Assembly: GCF_009720365.1 (NCBI RefSeq)
Contig: NZ_ML769319.1
Span: 23,742-87,741 of the forward strand
Direction: 5' to 3'
DNA length: 64,000 bases
Source of the DNA: Catellatospora paridis
Lineage (GTDB): Bacteria > Actinomycetota > Actinomycetes > Mycobacteriales > Micromonosporaceae
A program made the translations under genes and the position numbers. The notes under the pieces are model-generated. The model was not told the DNA's origin, did not search any database, and saw nothing but the letters and a program-made list of their open reading frames with translations. Shown here in pieces: positions 33,532-44,520 of this stretch (position 1 is the first letter of the stretch; every line of letters begins with the position of its first letter).

Positions 33532-34179
33532 TTACGTTCTCTGGGCGAGCAGGTAATGGTGCGTGGTGGCTTCCTGTTCCTCGACGGGTCGGCTGCCCTG
33601 GAACACTGTCGCGAAGCCGGAATCGGTGACCCGGTCTTGCATCTCTTGAGCCGACATCCAGTACCCGTCGTACTCGACGCCGAGGCCAACAGCAGCCCCG
33701 CCACCGCGTCGCAACTCGCCGTTACCGGCCCTGGCACCGGCCACCAGGTAACCGCCCGGCTTGACGACACGAGCGAGTTCACTGAACGCGATCGGTCTGT
33801 CGGCAGGCGCAAGGAAGATCAGCGAGTACCAGCAGACCGCCCCGGCCAGCGAGGCGTCCTCGAAGGGCAGATCACGCAAGTCGGCGACGTCAAAGGCGAA
33901 GCCCGGATAGTCACGCCGGGCCACCTGCACCATTCCGGGTGACAGATCGATTCCATGCGGAGACACACCCCGCGCCGCCAGATACGGAGCGAGTCGACCC
34001 GTCCCGCTGCCTACGTCGCCGACGACGCCGCCCAGATCGGCAGCAACGGTCAACTCGCAGAACAGGTCGAGCACCGCCCGTTCGATGGGCATTGCTTCCA
34101 GCGCCCCGGCCGTGGCGCCGACATACCACTCCGCGAGCGCATCGTGCGCGTTCCTCAGTTCATCAGTCTTCGCGTTCAT
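33532..34179 (-). CDS. Class I SAM-dependent methyltransferase
   Basis: 215 residues from ATG 34179, where family homology begins (ELRNAHDALAEWYVG). Motif I VVGDVGSGTGRLAPYLAARG, HGIDLSPGMVQVARRDYP, DLRDLPFEDASLAGAVCWYSLI and ELARVVKPGGYLVAGA make a complete Methyltransf_25/11 domain. Unrelated in context to the methyltransferase at 32074. Substrate unknown; lies in an accessory segment. Confidence 0.85.
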   Translation of the reverse strand: MNAKTDELRNAHDALAEWYVGATAGALEAMPIERAVLDLFCELTVAADLGGVVGDVGSGTGRLAPYLAARGVSPHGIDLSPGMVQVARRDYPGFAFDVADLRDLPFEDASLAGAVCWYSLIFLAPADRPIAFSELARVVKPGGYLVAGARAGNGELRRGGGAAVGLGVEYDGYWMSAQEMQDRVTDSGFATVFQGSRPVEEQEATTHHYLLAQRT

Positions 34180-34498
34180 GAACGCGAACCATAGTCGCCT
34201 GGCCAATGACAGGTGAGCCCGCGCAGCCGGCCCGTACGTCAACGACGCACCCACCGTCCAGCGCCACCTGCGTGCGGTGTGAGTCGTCGGCCATGCACTG
34301 CGACCCCTGTCTCTGAGTAAGCCGACAGATCTGTCACTCTCCGTGGAGTTGGACCAGTGTGGCTTCCGCCTGGCGGGTGCACGGATCTGCTTGATGAGCG
34401 GATGCCGTGTTGCCGCGGGCGACGTCGCGAGCGCTTACATCAGGTGACGCCGTCGCATTTCTTGGAGTGCCACGGCCAAACGCGTCCGTGATCAAGGC

Positions 34499-35344
34499 TT
34501 GTACGCTTCGCACGTGGAGATGCCGGGCGTTAGCGGTGGGGCCAGGCGCGAGCGTGGAACGATCCGGTTGGCCGGAGCCCGTGCGTTGTGCTGGCAAGTC
34601 GACGGTGCCGACGACGACCCGACACTGCTGTGGCTGCATGGCAGCACCGGTAGTTCCCGGACCGCCCCGACCTTGCCGAGAGTACGGGTCGTTTCCTACG
34701 ACCGGCCTGGCTATGGCGGATCCACTCTTCATCCTCAGCGAACCCTGATGACCGATGCCGATGACGTCGAGGCCTTGCTGGATCATCTTGGCATCGGCCG
34801 GACCGCTGTATTGGCGTTTTCCGGCGGGGCCGCGATCGCCTACGCTGCCGGGGTCAGGACACGTCAGCGCGTGACTCGGCTAGGCATCGTCTCTGGCGCG
34901 CCCTGGCCTACCGCACCCGCGCCATCCGCGGAAGTCCTGCTGAGCGCCGCGACCGCACTCAGCGCCGATCCCGGTGCCGCGGTGGATCGGCTCGCCGAGA
35001 ACGCGTCCCTTCGTGATATTCAGGTCTTGAACACCCCAGCGCTGCGTCATGAGCTGCTGGAGGGAGCGACCGATGCGGTTTCCAGCGGGGTAGAGGGCTG
35101 GTTGCAGGAAGCGCATCTGCTCCGCACGCGCTGGCCATTCGAACCACGTGATGTGCGGGTGCCAGTGCTCATGTGGCACGGTTCCGATGACCAGGCGGTC
35201 AGTTTCGACGCCGCCTCGACGGTCGCCGGCCAGCTGCCTCAGGCGTACCTACGGAAGATCGAGAACGCGGGCCATCTCGGCTGGATGCTTGAACGTTCGG
35301 AGATTGCGGCCCAGTTGATCTCCACGGATCGTCACCGACCGTGA
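34499..35344 (+). CDS. Alpha/beta-fold hydrolase
   Basis: 281 residues if started at TTG 34499; GTG 34514 or ATG 34520 are alternatives. The oxyanion motif LLWLHGSTGSS, VVSYDRPGYGGS, the nucleophile elbow LAFSGGAA (variant of GxSxG), the acid in WHGSDDQAVSF and the His in IENAGHLGWM are present. It is a generic cytoplasmic esterase/epoxide hydrolase-like enzyme, and GC is somewhat lower than in the core genes. Confidence 0.82.
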   Translation: MYASHVEMPGVSGGARRERGTIRLAGARALCWQVDGADDDPTLLWLHGSTGSSRTAPTLPRVRVVSYDRPGYGGSTLHPQRTLMTDADDVEALLDHLGIGRTAVLAFSGGAAIAYAAGVRTRQRVTRLGIVSGAPWPTAPAPSAEVLLSAATALSADPGAAVDRLAENASLRDIQVLNTPALRHELLEGATDAVSSGVEGWLQEAHLLRTRWPFEPRDVRVPVLMWHGSDDQAVSFDAASTVAGQLPQAYLRKIENAGHLGWMLERSEIAAQLISTDRHRP

Positions 35345-35726
35345 GCGGATCGCCGGGGCGACGACCCGGCTGAGACCGGCGTCCGGGGGTGGCGCCGAAA
35401 CTCGCAAACTTGACGCGGCCTGTCGCCGACTGTCGGCCGACGCTGGCACAGTGCGCTTCCTGTCCAGTGCGGATAGCTGGAGACAGCCCTCGGTCAAGTC
35501 GCTGGGCTTTACTGGTGGCTTTACAGCGAAAGTGGTGAGCGCGCGCCAGCCGGTCAGCGATGGAGTCCATCCCGCGCCGACGCAGTTCCGGGATGAGCAG
35601 GTGCATCGGCGGCTGATTGCTCCGGTACGGCTTCGCACACGGCCCGGTGTAGAGCCCTCCGCCCGGACCTGTGTACAAGCCGCCGCCGATGCCGGTGTAG
35701 CGGCCCCCGCCTATACAGCTCGACAA
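35199..35726 (-). CDS. Gly/Tyr-repeat small ORF (probably degenerate at its 3' end)
   Basis: From TTG 35726 the first 66 residues show three tandem GGG(R/L)YTG(I/P) repeats, then PYRSNQPP and LIPELRRRGMDSIADRL, a composition unlike random frames. After about 35530 the frame runs into a repeat and then overlaps the convergent hydrolase gene by 146 nt, so the tail is probably not native. I have an impression of similar small proteins in actinomycete mobile DNA but cannot verify it. It is antisense to the start of the recombinase relic. Confidence 0.3.
   Translation of the reverse strand: MSSCIGGGRYTGIGGGLYTGPGGGLYTGPCAKPYRSNQPPMHLLIPELRRRGMDSIADRLARAHHFRCKATSKAQRLDRGLSPAIRTGQEAHCASVGRQSATGRVKFASFGATPGRRSQPGRRPGDPLTVGDDPWRSTGPQSPNVQASSRDGPRSRSSVGTPEAAGRRPSRRRRN
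35505..35522 (+). repeat. Direct repeat copy A flanking the recombinase relic
   Basis: GGCTTTACTGGTGGCTTT, 17 of 18 identical to copy B at 36198-36215. Confidence 0.5.
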
Positions 35727-36182
35727 GCTCGCACCCCGCTACGTACAGCGCATGGTGGCGCAACTGCGCGACAAGATGGCCCCCGCATCGGTGGTGAAGG
35801 TTCACGGGGTGCTGCGGGTCGCCCTGACCGACGCTCTTCGGGTGACCGCCTGGAGGCATTCCTCCTATTGGCGCTGACCACCGGCCTCCGGCGAGGAGAG
35901 TTGCTGGGCCTCCGCTGGATCGACGTAGAGACCGACGAGATGGTGCTGTTCGTCCGGCAGACACTTCAGCGGGTCGGAGGGAAGCTCCAGATCGTCTCGC
36001 CGAAGACGCACCGGTCGGCGCGGCCGGTGCCGCTCGCTCGGCTCTCCTGCGCAGCGCTCGTGTCCACGATCCGGCTCACCGCCGACACCTACGGCCACAT
36101 TCTGCCCGCGAAGGCACGCGACGCAGCGGACGGCATCGATCGAATCATGTGGGACGAGGGGGAGGAGCAGACGCCCGAGTAG
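35710..36182 (+). pseudogene. Tyrosine recombinase (phage integrase) relic
   Basis: Three pieces of one integrase: a core-binding domain fragment (35710-35839, LDKLAPRYVQRMVAQLRD and VVKVHGVLRVALTDALR); then, in another frame from about 35850, the catalytic Arg region (TTGLRRGELLGLRW) with the Lys-bearing PKTHRSARPVPL; then a jump to the end of the domain (STIRLTADTYGHILP with the nucleophile Tyr). The HxxR block and much of the N-terminus are deleted. The gene cannot make an active recombinase. It lies 75 nt from tRNA-Ala. Confidence 0.8.
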
Positions 36183-36194
36183 CTTGAAAAAGAT

Positions 36195-36238
36195 CTAGGC
36201 TTTACCGGTGGCTTTGTCTGGCCACCGGTAAAGCCTAG
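36195..36238. repeat. Perfect 18-bp inverted repeat containing direct-repeat copy B
   Basis: Arms 36195-36212 and 36221-36238 pair perfectly with an 8-nt loop, 12 nt past the relic's stop. Either the terminator of the lost integrase or an end of the former element. Confidence 0.65.
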
Positions 36239-36255
36239 TTATTCAACGTTACTGC

Positions 36256-36331
36256 TGGTGGAGCCTAGGAGAATCGAACTCCTAACCCCCGCCTTGCAAA
36301 GGCGGTGCTCTGCCAATTGAGCTAAGGCCCC
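36256..36331 (-). tRNA. tRNA-Ala (TGC), CCA encoded
   Basis: Acceptor GGGGCCT/AGGCTCC, anticodon arm CCGCC-TTTGCAA-GGCGG, T-arm AGGAG-TTCGATT-CTCCT, 3' ACCA in the DNA. The Ala partner of the classic post-gyrA Ile/Ala pair. Confidence 0.95.
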
Positions 36332-36356
36332 GAGGGACGGGCTCGGCCCGTCTGAC

Positions 36357-36485
36357 TCAGCGGAGATCCGGTGCGGTGGTGGCCTCGTGCCACAGTGCCC
36401 GCTCGTCGTTGGCCGCCCGCAGCTTCTTGGCGACCAGTGCGACCGCCACACCGACTCCGGCGACGATCAGCAACTTCTTCCACAT
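36357..36485 (-). CDS. DLW-39 family small protein
   Basis: 42 residues between tRNA-Ile and tRNA-Ala: MWKKLLIVAGVGVAVALVAK starts it, giving one hydrophobic segment, then a charged tail with the ALWHEAT motif corresponding to the DLW of the family. The position downstream of gyrA and beside tRNA-Ile/Ala is where this actinobacterial family is normally found. Single-pass membrane peptide, function unknown. Confidence 0.82.
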   Translation of the reverse strand: MWKKLLIVAGVGVAVALVAKKLRAANDERALWHEATTAPDLR

Positions 36486-36509
36486 GATGAGCACCTTAAC
36501 GCTCGGGAG

Positions 36510-36583
36510 TGGGGCTAGCTGGAATCGAACCAGCGACCTCAGAGTTATCAGCTCTGCGCTCTAACCGACTGAGCTATAGCCCC
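36510..36583 (-). tRNA. tRNA-Ile (GAT)
   Basis: Acceptor GGGGCTA/TAGCCCC, anticodon arm CAGAG-CTGATAA-CTCTG, T-loop TTCGATT. Downstream of gyrA as usual in actinomycetes. Confidence 0.95.
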
Positions 36584-36790
36584 GCGCGACAACGAACCTT
36601 ACCGCACCGCTGACGGCTCTTCCAAACCGGTATCCCCTCCCCGCGTGGCGTGTCCCGCCCCGGTCGCCGGCCGACGACGAAGATCGTCGTTTGGTGCCGG
36701 AACCTGCGGTCTCACCCAAGGTTCTGACCCGAACAGCGATCTTGCCCCCGCAGCCGCCGCGGGGGCCGGCCGGCGCGGTGTGCGGGCGCG

Positions 36791-36827
36791 CCACAGCGGT
36801 CCGTGGGCGAGCCGCGGACCGCTGTGG
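36791..36827. terminator. Terminator hairpin after the DUF3566 gene
   Basis: 13-bp perfect stem (36791-36803 with 36815-36827), 11-nt loop, 14 nt past the stop. The remaining 200 nt to tRNA-Ile show nothing further I can name. Confidence 0.7.
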
Positions 36828-36840
36828 GTGTGGCGTGAGG

Positions 36841-37626
36841 TCAGTCGCGCTCGGCGAGCGTGATCTCGACGCCGCCGACCAGGTCGGCACAGACGTTGTA
36901 GATGAACGCGCCCAGGGTCATCAGCGCGGTGAAGAGCACCACGTTGATCGCGCCCAGGATGGCCGACGTCCCGATCACCGCGCTGGCGCTGATGCGGAAG
37001 TCGCCCGCGCTGCCGTTCGAGGCGAACAGGTCGGCCAGGGTCGTGTTCAGCGAGTTGAACACGCCCATCGCGTCCAGCGCCAGGTACAGCACCGAGGTGG
37101 CGACCACGATGACGACCAGGAGCACGAAGGACACGGCGAAGGAGAACTTCATGACCGACCACGGGTCGATGCGCTTGATGCTCAGCCGGGCCCGGCGCGG
37201 GCCGCGCGAGGCGGCCGAGCCGGCACTGGTGCGCGCCGCGCGCACGGCTTCGGTGACGCGCACCGCGCCGGCACTGGCGCTGTTGACCACGGAGCGCAGC
37301 GTCGACGAGCCCGCCGCGGCCCGGCCGGTGGCCGTCGTCGGCCGCTCGGAGGTCGCGATGGCGCCCGTGGGCTCCGAGTCCGGGGCGGGCATGCCCGCCG
37401 GCCGGGTGAAGGTGCCGGTGGTGGTCGTGGCGGCAGCGGCGGTGCTGCCGGCCGACTCGTCACCCCCGGTCGCGGACCGGGCCGGGGTCGGCTCGGACTG
37501 ATCAGCGGGGACTGTCGCGCGGCCTCCGGCCGCCCGGCCGGTCGACGAGGCGGCGTCGCCGCCGTCCTTCTCGACCGGACTCGCCGGAGCCCCCGCGGTC
37601 TCCGACATCGCCTGTGTCTCCGTCAT
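36841..37626 (-). CDS. DUF3566 transmembrane protein
   Basis: 261 residues. A long Ala/Thr/Pro-rich disordered N-terminus (about 1-145) leads to the conserved domain RLSIKRIDPWSVMKFSFAVSFVLL with two membrane helices (about 157-182 and 222-246), the DUF3566 pattern. Always found just downstream of gyrA in actinomycetes; here 3 nt separate them, so they are co-transcribed. Function unknown. Confidence 0.88.
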   Translation of the reverse strand: MTETQAMSETAGAPASPVEKDGGDAASSTGRAAGGRATVPADQSEPTPARSATGGDESAGSTAAAATTTTGTFTRPAGMPAPDSEPTGAIATSERPTTATGRAAAGSSTLRSVVNSASAGAVRVTEAVRAARTSAGSAASRGPRRARLSIKRIDPWSVMKFSFAVSFVLLVVIVVATSVLYLALDAMGVFNSLNTTLADLFASNGSAGDFRISASAVIGTSAILGAINVVLFTALMTLGAFIYNVCADLVGGVEITLAERD

Positions 37627-37629
37627 GCA

Positions 37630-40122
37630 CTAGTCCTGTTCGTCCGGCTCATCGGCATTGCGGGCAATGGCGACGAGGGTTACGCCTTCTGGGAGGTCCA
37701 TCAGCTTGACACCCATTGTGTTCCGATCGCGCGTCCGCCGCACGGGCTTCACCGGAGTTCGGATAACTCCGCCGTTGCTCGTGATAGCGAAGAGCTCGTC
37801 TTCCGGGCTGATAACGACCGCACCCACCAGTCCGCCACGGCGTTCGGTGATCTTTGCGGTCAGTACGCCCTTTCCACCCCGGCCCTGGACCGGGTACTCG
37901 TCGATCGGGGTGCGCTTGGCGTAGCCGCCGTTGGTCGCCACGAGGACGTCCATACCGTCCCGGACCACCTCCATGGCCAGCAGCTCGTCGCCGTCGCCGA
38001 AGCGCATGCCGATGACGCCCGACGTGGCGCGGCCCATGGGGCGTAGCGCGTCGTCGGTGGCGTTGAAGCGGATGGCCTGCGCCTGCTTGCTGACGAGCAG
38101 CAGGTCGTCCTCCGCGGCGATCAGTGCCGCGCCGACGAGCTCGTCGTCGTCGCGCAGGTTGATCGCGATGATGCCGCCGCTGCGGTTGGAGTCGAACTCA
38201 CCGAGCGCGGTCTTCTTGACCAGGCCGTTCTTCGTGGCCAGCACCAGGTAGGGCGCGACCTCGTAGTTCTGGATCTCGATGACCTGGGCGATCTGCTCGT
38301 CCGGCTGGAAGGCGAGCAGGTTCGCCACGTGCTGGCCCTTCGCGATGCGCGAGGCCTCGGGGAACTCGTACGCCTTGGCGCGGTAGACCCGGCCCTTGTT
38401 CGTGAAGAACAGGATCCAGTCGTGCGTGGAGCAGACGAAGAAGTGGCTGACGATGTCGTCCTGGCGCAGCGTGGCCCCGGAGACGCCCTTGCCGCCCCGC
38501 TTCTGCGAGCGGTACAGGTCAACCTTTGTCCGTTTGGCGTACCCGGTACGGGTGATGGTCACCACGACGTCCTCGCGCGCGATGAGGTCCTCCATGGAGA
38601 CCTCGCCGTCGAACGGGATGATCTTCGTGCGCCGGTCGTCGCCCCACTTGGCCACGATCTCGCCGAGCTCGTCGGAGATGATCTTCCGCTGCCGCTCGGG
38701 CTTGGCCAGGATGTCCTTGAGGTCGGCGATCTCGATCTCGATCCGGGCCAGCTCGTCGACGATCCGCTGACGCTCCAGCGCGGCCAGCCGGCGCAGCTGC
38801 ATGTCGAGGATCGCGGTCGCCTGGATCTCGTCGACGTCGAGCAGCGCCATGAGGCCGGTCTTCGACTCCTCCGCGCTCGGCGCGCGGCGGATGAGGGCGA
38901 TGACCTCGTCCAGCATGTCCAGCGCCTTGACCAGACCGCGCAGGATGTGGGCCCGCTCCTCGGCCTTGCGCAGGCGGAAGGCCGTCCGTCGCTGGATGAC
39001 CTCCATCTGGTGGCTGACGTAGTACATGAGGAACTGGGCGAGGTTCAGCGTGCGGGGCACGCCGTCGACCAGCGCCAGCATGTTCGCGCCGAAGGTCTCC
39101 TGCAGCTGGGTGTGCTTGTAGAGGTTGTTCAGCACCACCTTGGCCACGGCGTCGCGCTTGAGCACGAGCACCAGGCGCATGCCGGTGCGGCCGGACGACT
39201 CCTCGCGGATGTCCGCGATGCCGCCCAGCTTGCCCTCCTTGACCAGCTCGGCCACGCGCTCGGCGAGGTTGTCCGGGTTGACCTGGTACGGCAGCTCGGT
39301 GACGACGAGGCAGGCACGCCCCTTCTTGTCCTCCTCGACCTCGACCACGGCCCGCATCCGGATCGAGCCGCGACCGGTGCGGTACGCCTCCTCGATCGTG
39401 CTGGTGCCGACGATCAGACCGCGGGTCGGGAAGTCCGGGCCCTTGACGATCCGCAGGGCGGCCTCGAGCACCTCGGCCTCGTCGGCCTCCGGGTTGTCCA
39501 GGCACCACTGCACGGCCTGGCCGATCTCGCGCAGGTTGTGCGGCGGGATCTTGGTGGCCATGCCGACGGCGATGCCCTCGGAGCCGTTGACCAGCAGGTT
39601 CGGGAACCGGGCCGGCAGGATCGTCGGCTCCTGGTTACGTCCGTCGTAGTTCGGGACGAAGTCGACGGTGTCCTCGTCGATGTCGCGCAGCAGCTCCATC
39701 GCGAGCGGGAACAGCCGGCACTCGGTGTACCGCATGGCGGCGGCGGGGTCGTTGCCCGGCGAGCCGAAGTTGCCGTTGCCGTCGATCAGCGGGTAGCGCA
39801 GCGACCACGGCTGCGCCATGCGCACCAGCGAGTCGTAGATCGCGGTGTCGCCGTGCGGGTGGTAGTTACCCATCACCTCGCCGACGACGCGGGCGCACTT
39901 GAAGTAGCCGCGGTCGGGGCGGAAGCCACCGTCGTACATCGCGTACAGGATCTTGCGGTGCACCGGCTTGAGGCCGTCGCGCACGTCCGGCAGCGCCCGG
40001 CCGACGATGACGCTCATGGCGTAGTCGAGGTACGAGCGCTGCATCTCCACCTCGAGCCCGACGGGCTCGATGCGGCCGTGCACGCCGACCTCTTCCGGCT
40101 GAGTGTCAGGAGTCTCGCTCAC
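37630..40122 (-). CDS. gyrA: DNA gyrase subunit A
   Basis: 830 residues, full length, GTG start. It cuts and rejoins DNA in the A2B2 gyrase that introduces negative supercoils. N-terminal winged-helix domain with [17 protein letters not shown] (quinolone region, unmutated-looking) and the catalytic Tyr in AMRYTECRL near residue 130. C-terminal beta-pinwheel with the GyrA box QKRGGKG near residue 535. Transcribed with gyrB 149 nt upstream. Confidence 0.98.
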   Translation of the reverse strand: MSETPDTQPEEVGVHGRIEPVGLEVEMQRSYLDYAMSVIVGRALPDVRDGLKPVHRKILYAMYDGGFRPDRGYFKCARVVGEVMGNYHPHGDTAIYDSLVRMAQPWSLRYPLIDGNGNFGSPGNDPAAAMRYTECRLFPLAMELLRDIDEDTVDFVPNYDGRNQEPTILPARFPNLLVNGSEGIAVGMATKIPPHNLREIGQAVQWCLDNPEADEAEVLEAALRIVKGPDFPTRGLIVGTSTIEEAYRTGRGSIRMRAVVEVEEDKKGRACLVVTELPYQVNPDNLAERVAELVKEGKLGGIADIREESSGRTGMRLVLVLKRDAVAKVVLNNLYKHTQLQETFGANMLALVDGVPRTLNLAQFLMYYVSHQMEVIQRRTAFRLRKAEERAHILRGLVKALDMLDEVIALIRRAPSAEESKTGLMALLDVDEIQATAILDMQLRRLAALERQRIVDELARIEIEIADLKDILAKPERQRKIISDELGEIVAKWGDDRRTKIIPFDGEVSMEDLIAREDVVVTITRTGYAKRTKVDLYRSQKRGGKGVSGATLRQDDIVSHFFVCSTHDWILFFTNKGRVYRAKAYEFPEASRIAKGQHVANLLAFQPDEQIAQVIEIQNYEVAPYLVLATKNGLVKKTALGEFDSNRSGGIIAINLRDDDELVGAALIAAEDDLLLVSKQAQAIRFNATDDALRPMGRATSGVIGMRFGDGDELLAMEVVRDGMDVLVATNGGYAKRTPIDEYPVQGRGGKGVLTAKITERRGGLVGAVVISPEDELFAITSNGGVIRTPVKPVRRTRDRNTMGVKLMDLPEGVTLVAIARNADEPDEQD

Positions 40123-40161
40123 TGTTTAAAACTCTTTTCCTGCGTATGAAGCTGAGGAAGC

Positions 40162-40225
40162 TGTGGATAACGCTGTGGATCAGGGCCCGACCTGTGGATA
40201 AACAGTATGTCTATCCACAGGTCGG
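40162..40225. promoter_or_regulatory. DnaA-box cluster and 14-bp palindrome between gyrB and gyrA
   Basis: TGTGGATAA at 40162-40170 and 40193-40201 (exact DnaA boxes), TGTGGATCA at 40174-40182 and CTATCCACA at 40211-40219 (one mismatch each). The last two boxes are arms of a perfect inverted repeat, 40187-40200 with 40212-40225. Confidence 0.75.
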
Positions 40226-40271
40226 CATTTTCCTGGTCTTAGATGCCCAAACTCAGACATCCTTCCCTGGA

Positions 40272-42680
<2,409 letters not shown>

Positions 42681-43235
42681 ATGGGTCTGGACAACGTCGC
42701 GGTGCAGTGGCCGGCCACCGGCCGCTTCTACGACCCGGTGGCGCCCGCGGAATTCGTCGACTTCGCCGACCTGGCCGAACAGCCGAGCACCGCCGCCCCC
42801 ACCGCTGCCCTGGCAGGTCACATCGCCCGCACCGGCACGGTCCGCGCGACGGCGTACACCGAGGTCGTCGACCTGCTGCTCGGGCTCAAGGGCGTGCTCT
42901 ACGCCACCGAGGCCGCCGAGGAGGACGAGGACCCGGTCATCGACCCCGACGGCTGCGCCTGGATCGCCGGTGGCCTGGAGAAGTTCGTCGCGGGGCACGC
43001 GCCGCACGGCGACGCCGTCACGTTCGACAGCGTCGCCGCGGTGCTTCGTGCCGCACTGACCGATTCCCGACTCCCCGAGCAGCAGCTGCGGTGGCTCGAG
43101 CAGCGCCTCGACTCGCTGCGCGAGGAGACCGACGGCGACCCGCAGTGGAGCTTCCCGCTGTCGGAGTTCGCCGTGCTGGCCCAGTTCTACCGCCGCTGCG
43201 CCGACCGCGGGTTCGCCGTCTACGCCGAGTCCTGA
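42681..43235 (+). CDS. Hypothetical protein, conserved position
   Basis: 184 residues from ATG 42681. Acidic, soluble, mainly helical (VVDLLLGLKGVLYATEAAEEDED, AAVLRAALTDSRLPEQQLRWLEQRLDSL), without a signal peptide or known motif. Codon use matches the neighbours, so it is a real gene. It lies between gyrB and the recF operon on the opposite strand, and its end overlaps the convergent next gene by 16 nt. Function unknown. Confidence 0.65.
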   Translation: MGLDNVAVQWPATGRFYDPVAPAEFVDFADLAEQPSTAAPTAALAGHIARTGTVRATAYTEVVDLLLGLKGVLYATEAAEEDEDPVIDPDGCAWIAGGLEKFVAGHAPHGDAVTFDSVAAVLRAALTDSRLPEQQLRWLEQRLDSLREETDGDPQWSFPLSEFAVLAQFYRRCADRGFAVYAES

Positions 43236-43804
43236 CCGTCCGGGCCGGCCTCGTCGCGTCGCTCGGTCACGGGTCCGGGCTCCGCCTGCCCGGCACTGGC
43301 TGGAGGCTGCGACGCCGACCTGCGACGCAGCACCCACCAGAGCCCCAGCCCGGCGAGCAGCACCACCGCGCCGCCACCGAGCAGCGCGGTGACCGGCACG
43401 TCGCCCTCCAGCTCCACGTCGGGAGCCGCGCCGAGCAGCTGATTGCCGGAGCACAGACTGGTCTGGCCGTCCCGGCTGTAGATCAGGTAGCGGTTGCCCT
43501 CGACGAAGTCGAAGCCGCAGCTCGGGCCCTCGATCGCGGTCTGCACGTCGACGTGGCCTGCCGCGCTCCCCTTGCGCACCTGCTCCACGGTGAGCCGGGC
43601 CGTCATCAGGTCGCCGCTCGACATGCTGAACGCGGGCCGGTCGATGTCGACGACCACCCCGACGAACACCAGGTCGGCCCAGGCCGCGTTCTCCACCGGG
43701 TCGGGCTCGGCACAGCTGCACGCGCACGCCGCCCCCGCCGGTCCGACCACCAGCACCGAGGTCAGCACCATCAGTGCCGCGAGATGTCCCCACAGTCTCC
43801 GCAT
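43220..43804 (-). CDS. Secreted NTR/TIMP-like membrane-anchored protein
   Basis: 194 residues from ATG 43804. Signal peptide ending at PAGAA, then ACSCAEPDPVENAAWADLVFVGVV, the Cys-x-Cys start of netrin/TIMP-like domains, with further Cys in GPSCGFDF and SLCSGNQ. A C-terminal membrane helix (about 150-170) is followed by RRR and a hydrophilic tail. This is the architecture of bacterial CXCXC-start surface proteins of unknown role. Confidence 0.7.
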   Translation of the reverse strand: MRRLWGHLAALMVLTSVLVVGPAGAACACSCAEPDPVENAAWADLVFVGVVVDIDRPAFSMSSGDLMTARLTVEQVRKGSAAGHVDVQTAIEGPSCGFDFVEGNRYLIYSRDGQTSLCSGNQLLGAAPDVELEGDVPVTALLGGGAVVLLAGLGLWWVLRRRSASQPPASAGQAEPGPVTERRDEAGPDGQDSA

Positions 43805-43989
43805 GGCCCTCAGATGCCCCACCCGCCACCCCGGTTCCAAAGATCCACCCGCCCACCGCCGACCGGCGCAACGCCGGCCGGGTGGTGGTCGCTGTTTGTG
43901 GTCCGGATGTGCGGTCTGACCTCAGCTCTCGACCGGAAGCAGCGATCATCGCCTTCCTTCGGCCAGGGCGGCCGCGCGGCGGGGGTGGG

Positions 43990-44520
43990 TCAGCCGTAGG
44001 TGTCGCCGGGGCCGGTGCCGCGGACGCGTTTGCGGCCGTGGGTCCAGGAGGGTGCGGCGGGGCCGTGGATGTGGAGTTTGGTGACGACGTTGTTGCCTAC
44101 GGTGCCGGCGATGCGGGTGAGGATGGTGCGGGCGAGCAGGCGCAGCTGGGTCGCCCAGGCCGTGGACTCGGCCTCGACGGTCAGTTCGCCGTTCTCCAGC
44201 TTCACCGGGCGGCTGTGTGCGGCTATGTCCGGGCCGACGCACTTCTCCCACTCGCCGAACACGGTCGCCTCGGCCGTCGGGCGCTGCCAGCCGCGCGCCT
44301 TCATCAGGCGGGACAGCACATCGCCGAGCTTGGCCGGGTCGCGTGGGTCGGGCCCGGGGCCGGAGTAGCCGCGCGGCCGGTAGCGGGCGGGGCTGTCGCC
44401 CTTGGCCCGGGCATCCGCCGCGGCCTGGTGGCGTGCCGCGCGCTTCTTGAGCGCCGCGTCCAGCGCGGCCCGCGCCAGCTCCGGGCCGTTCTGCTCCGCG
44501 GGGGGTACGGCATCAGCCAC
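43990..44520 (-). CDS. dciA: DUF721/DciA-family protein
   Basis: 176 residues, GTG start overlapping the recF stop by 8 nt. The C-terminal DUF721 domain ([61 protein letters not shown]) is complete. The N-terminus is basic and disordered. DciA proteins load or assist the replicative helicase DnaB in bacteria without DnaC/DnaI. The recF-dciA linkage is the usual actinobacterial arrangement. Confidence 0.88.
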   Translation of the reverse strand: MADAVPPAEQNGPELARAALDAALKKRAARHQAAADARAKGDSPARYRPRGYSGPGPDPRDPAKLGDVLSRLMKARGWQRPTAEATVFGEWEKCVGPDIAAHSRPVKLENGELTVEAESTAWATQLRLLARTILTRIAGTVGNNVVTKLHIHGPAAPSWTHGRKRVRGTGPGDTYG

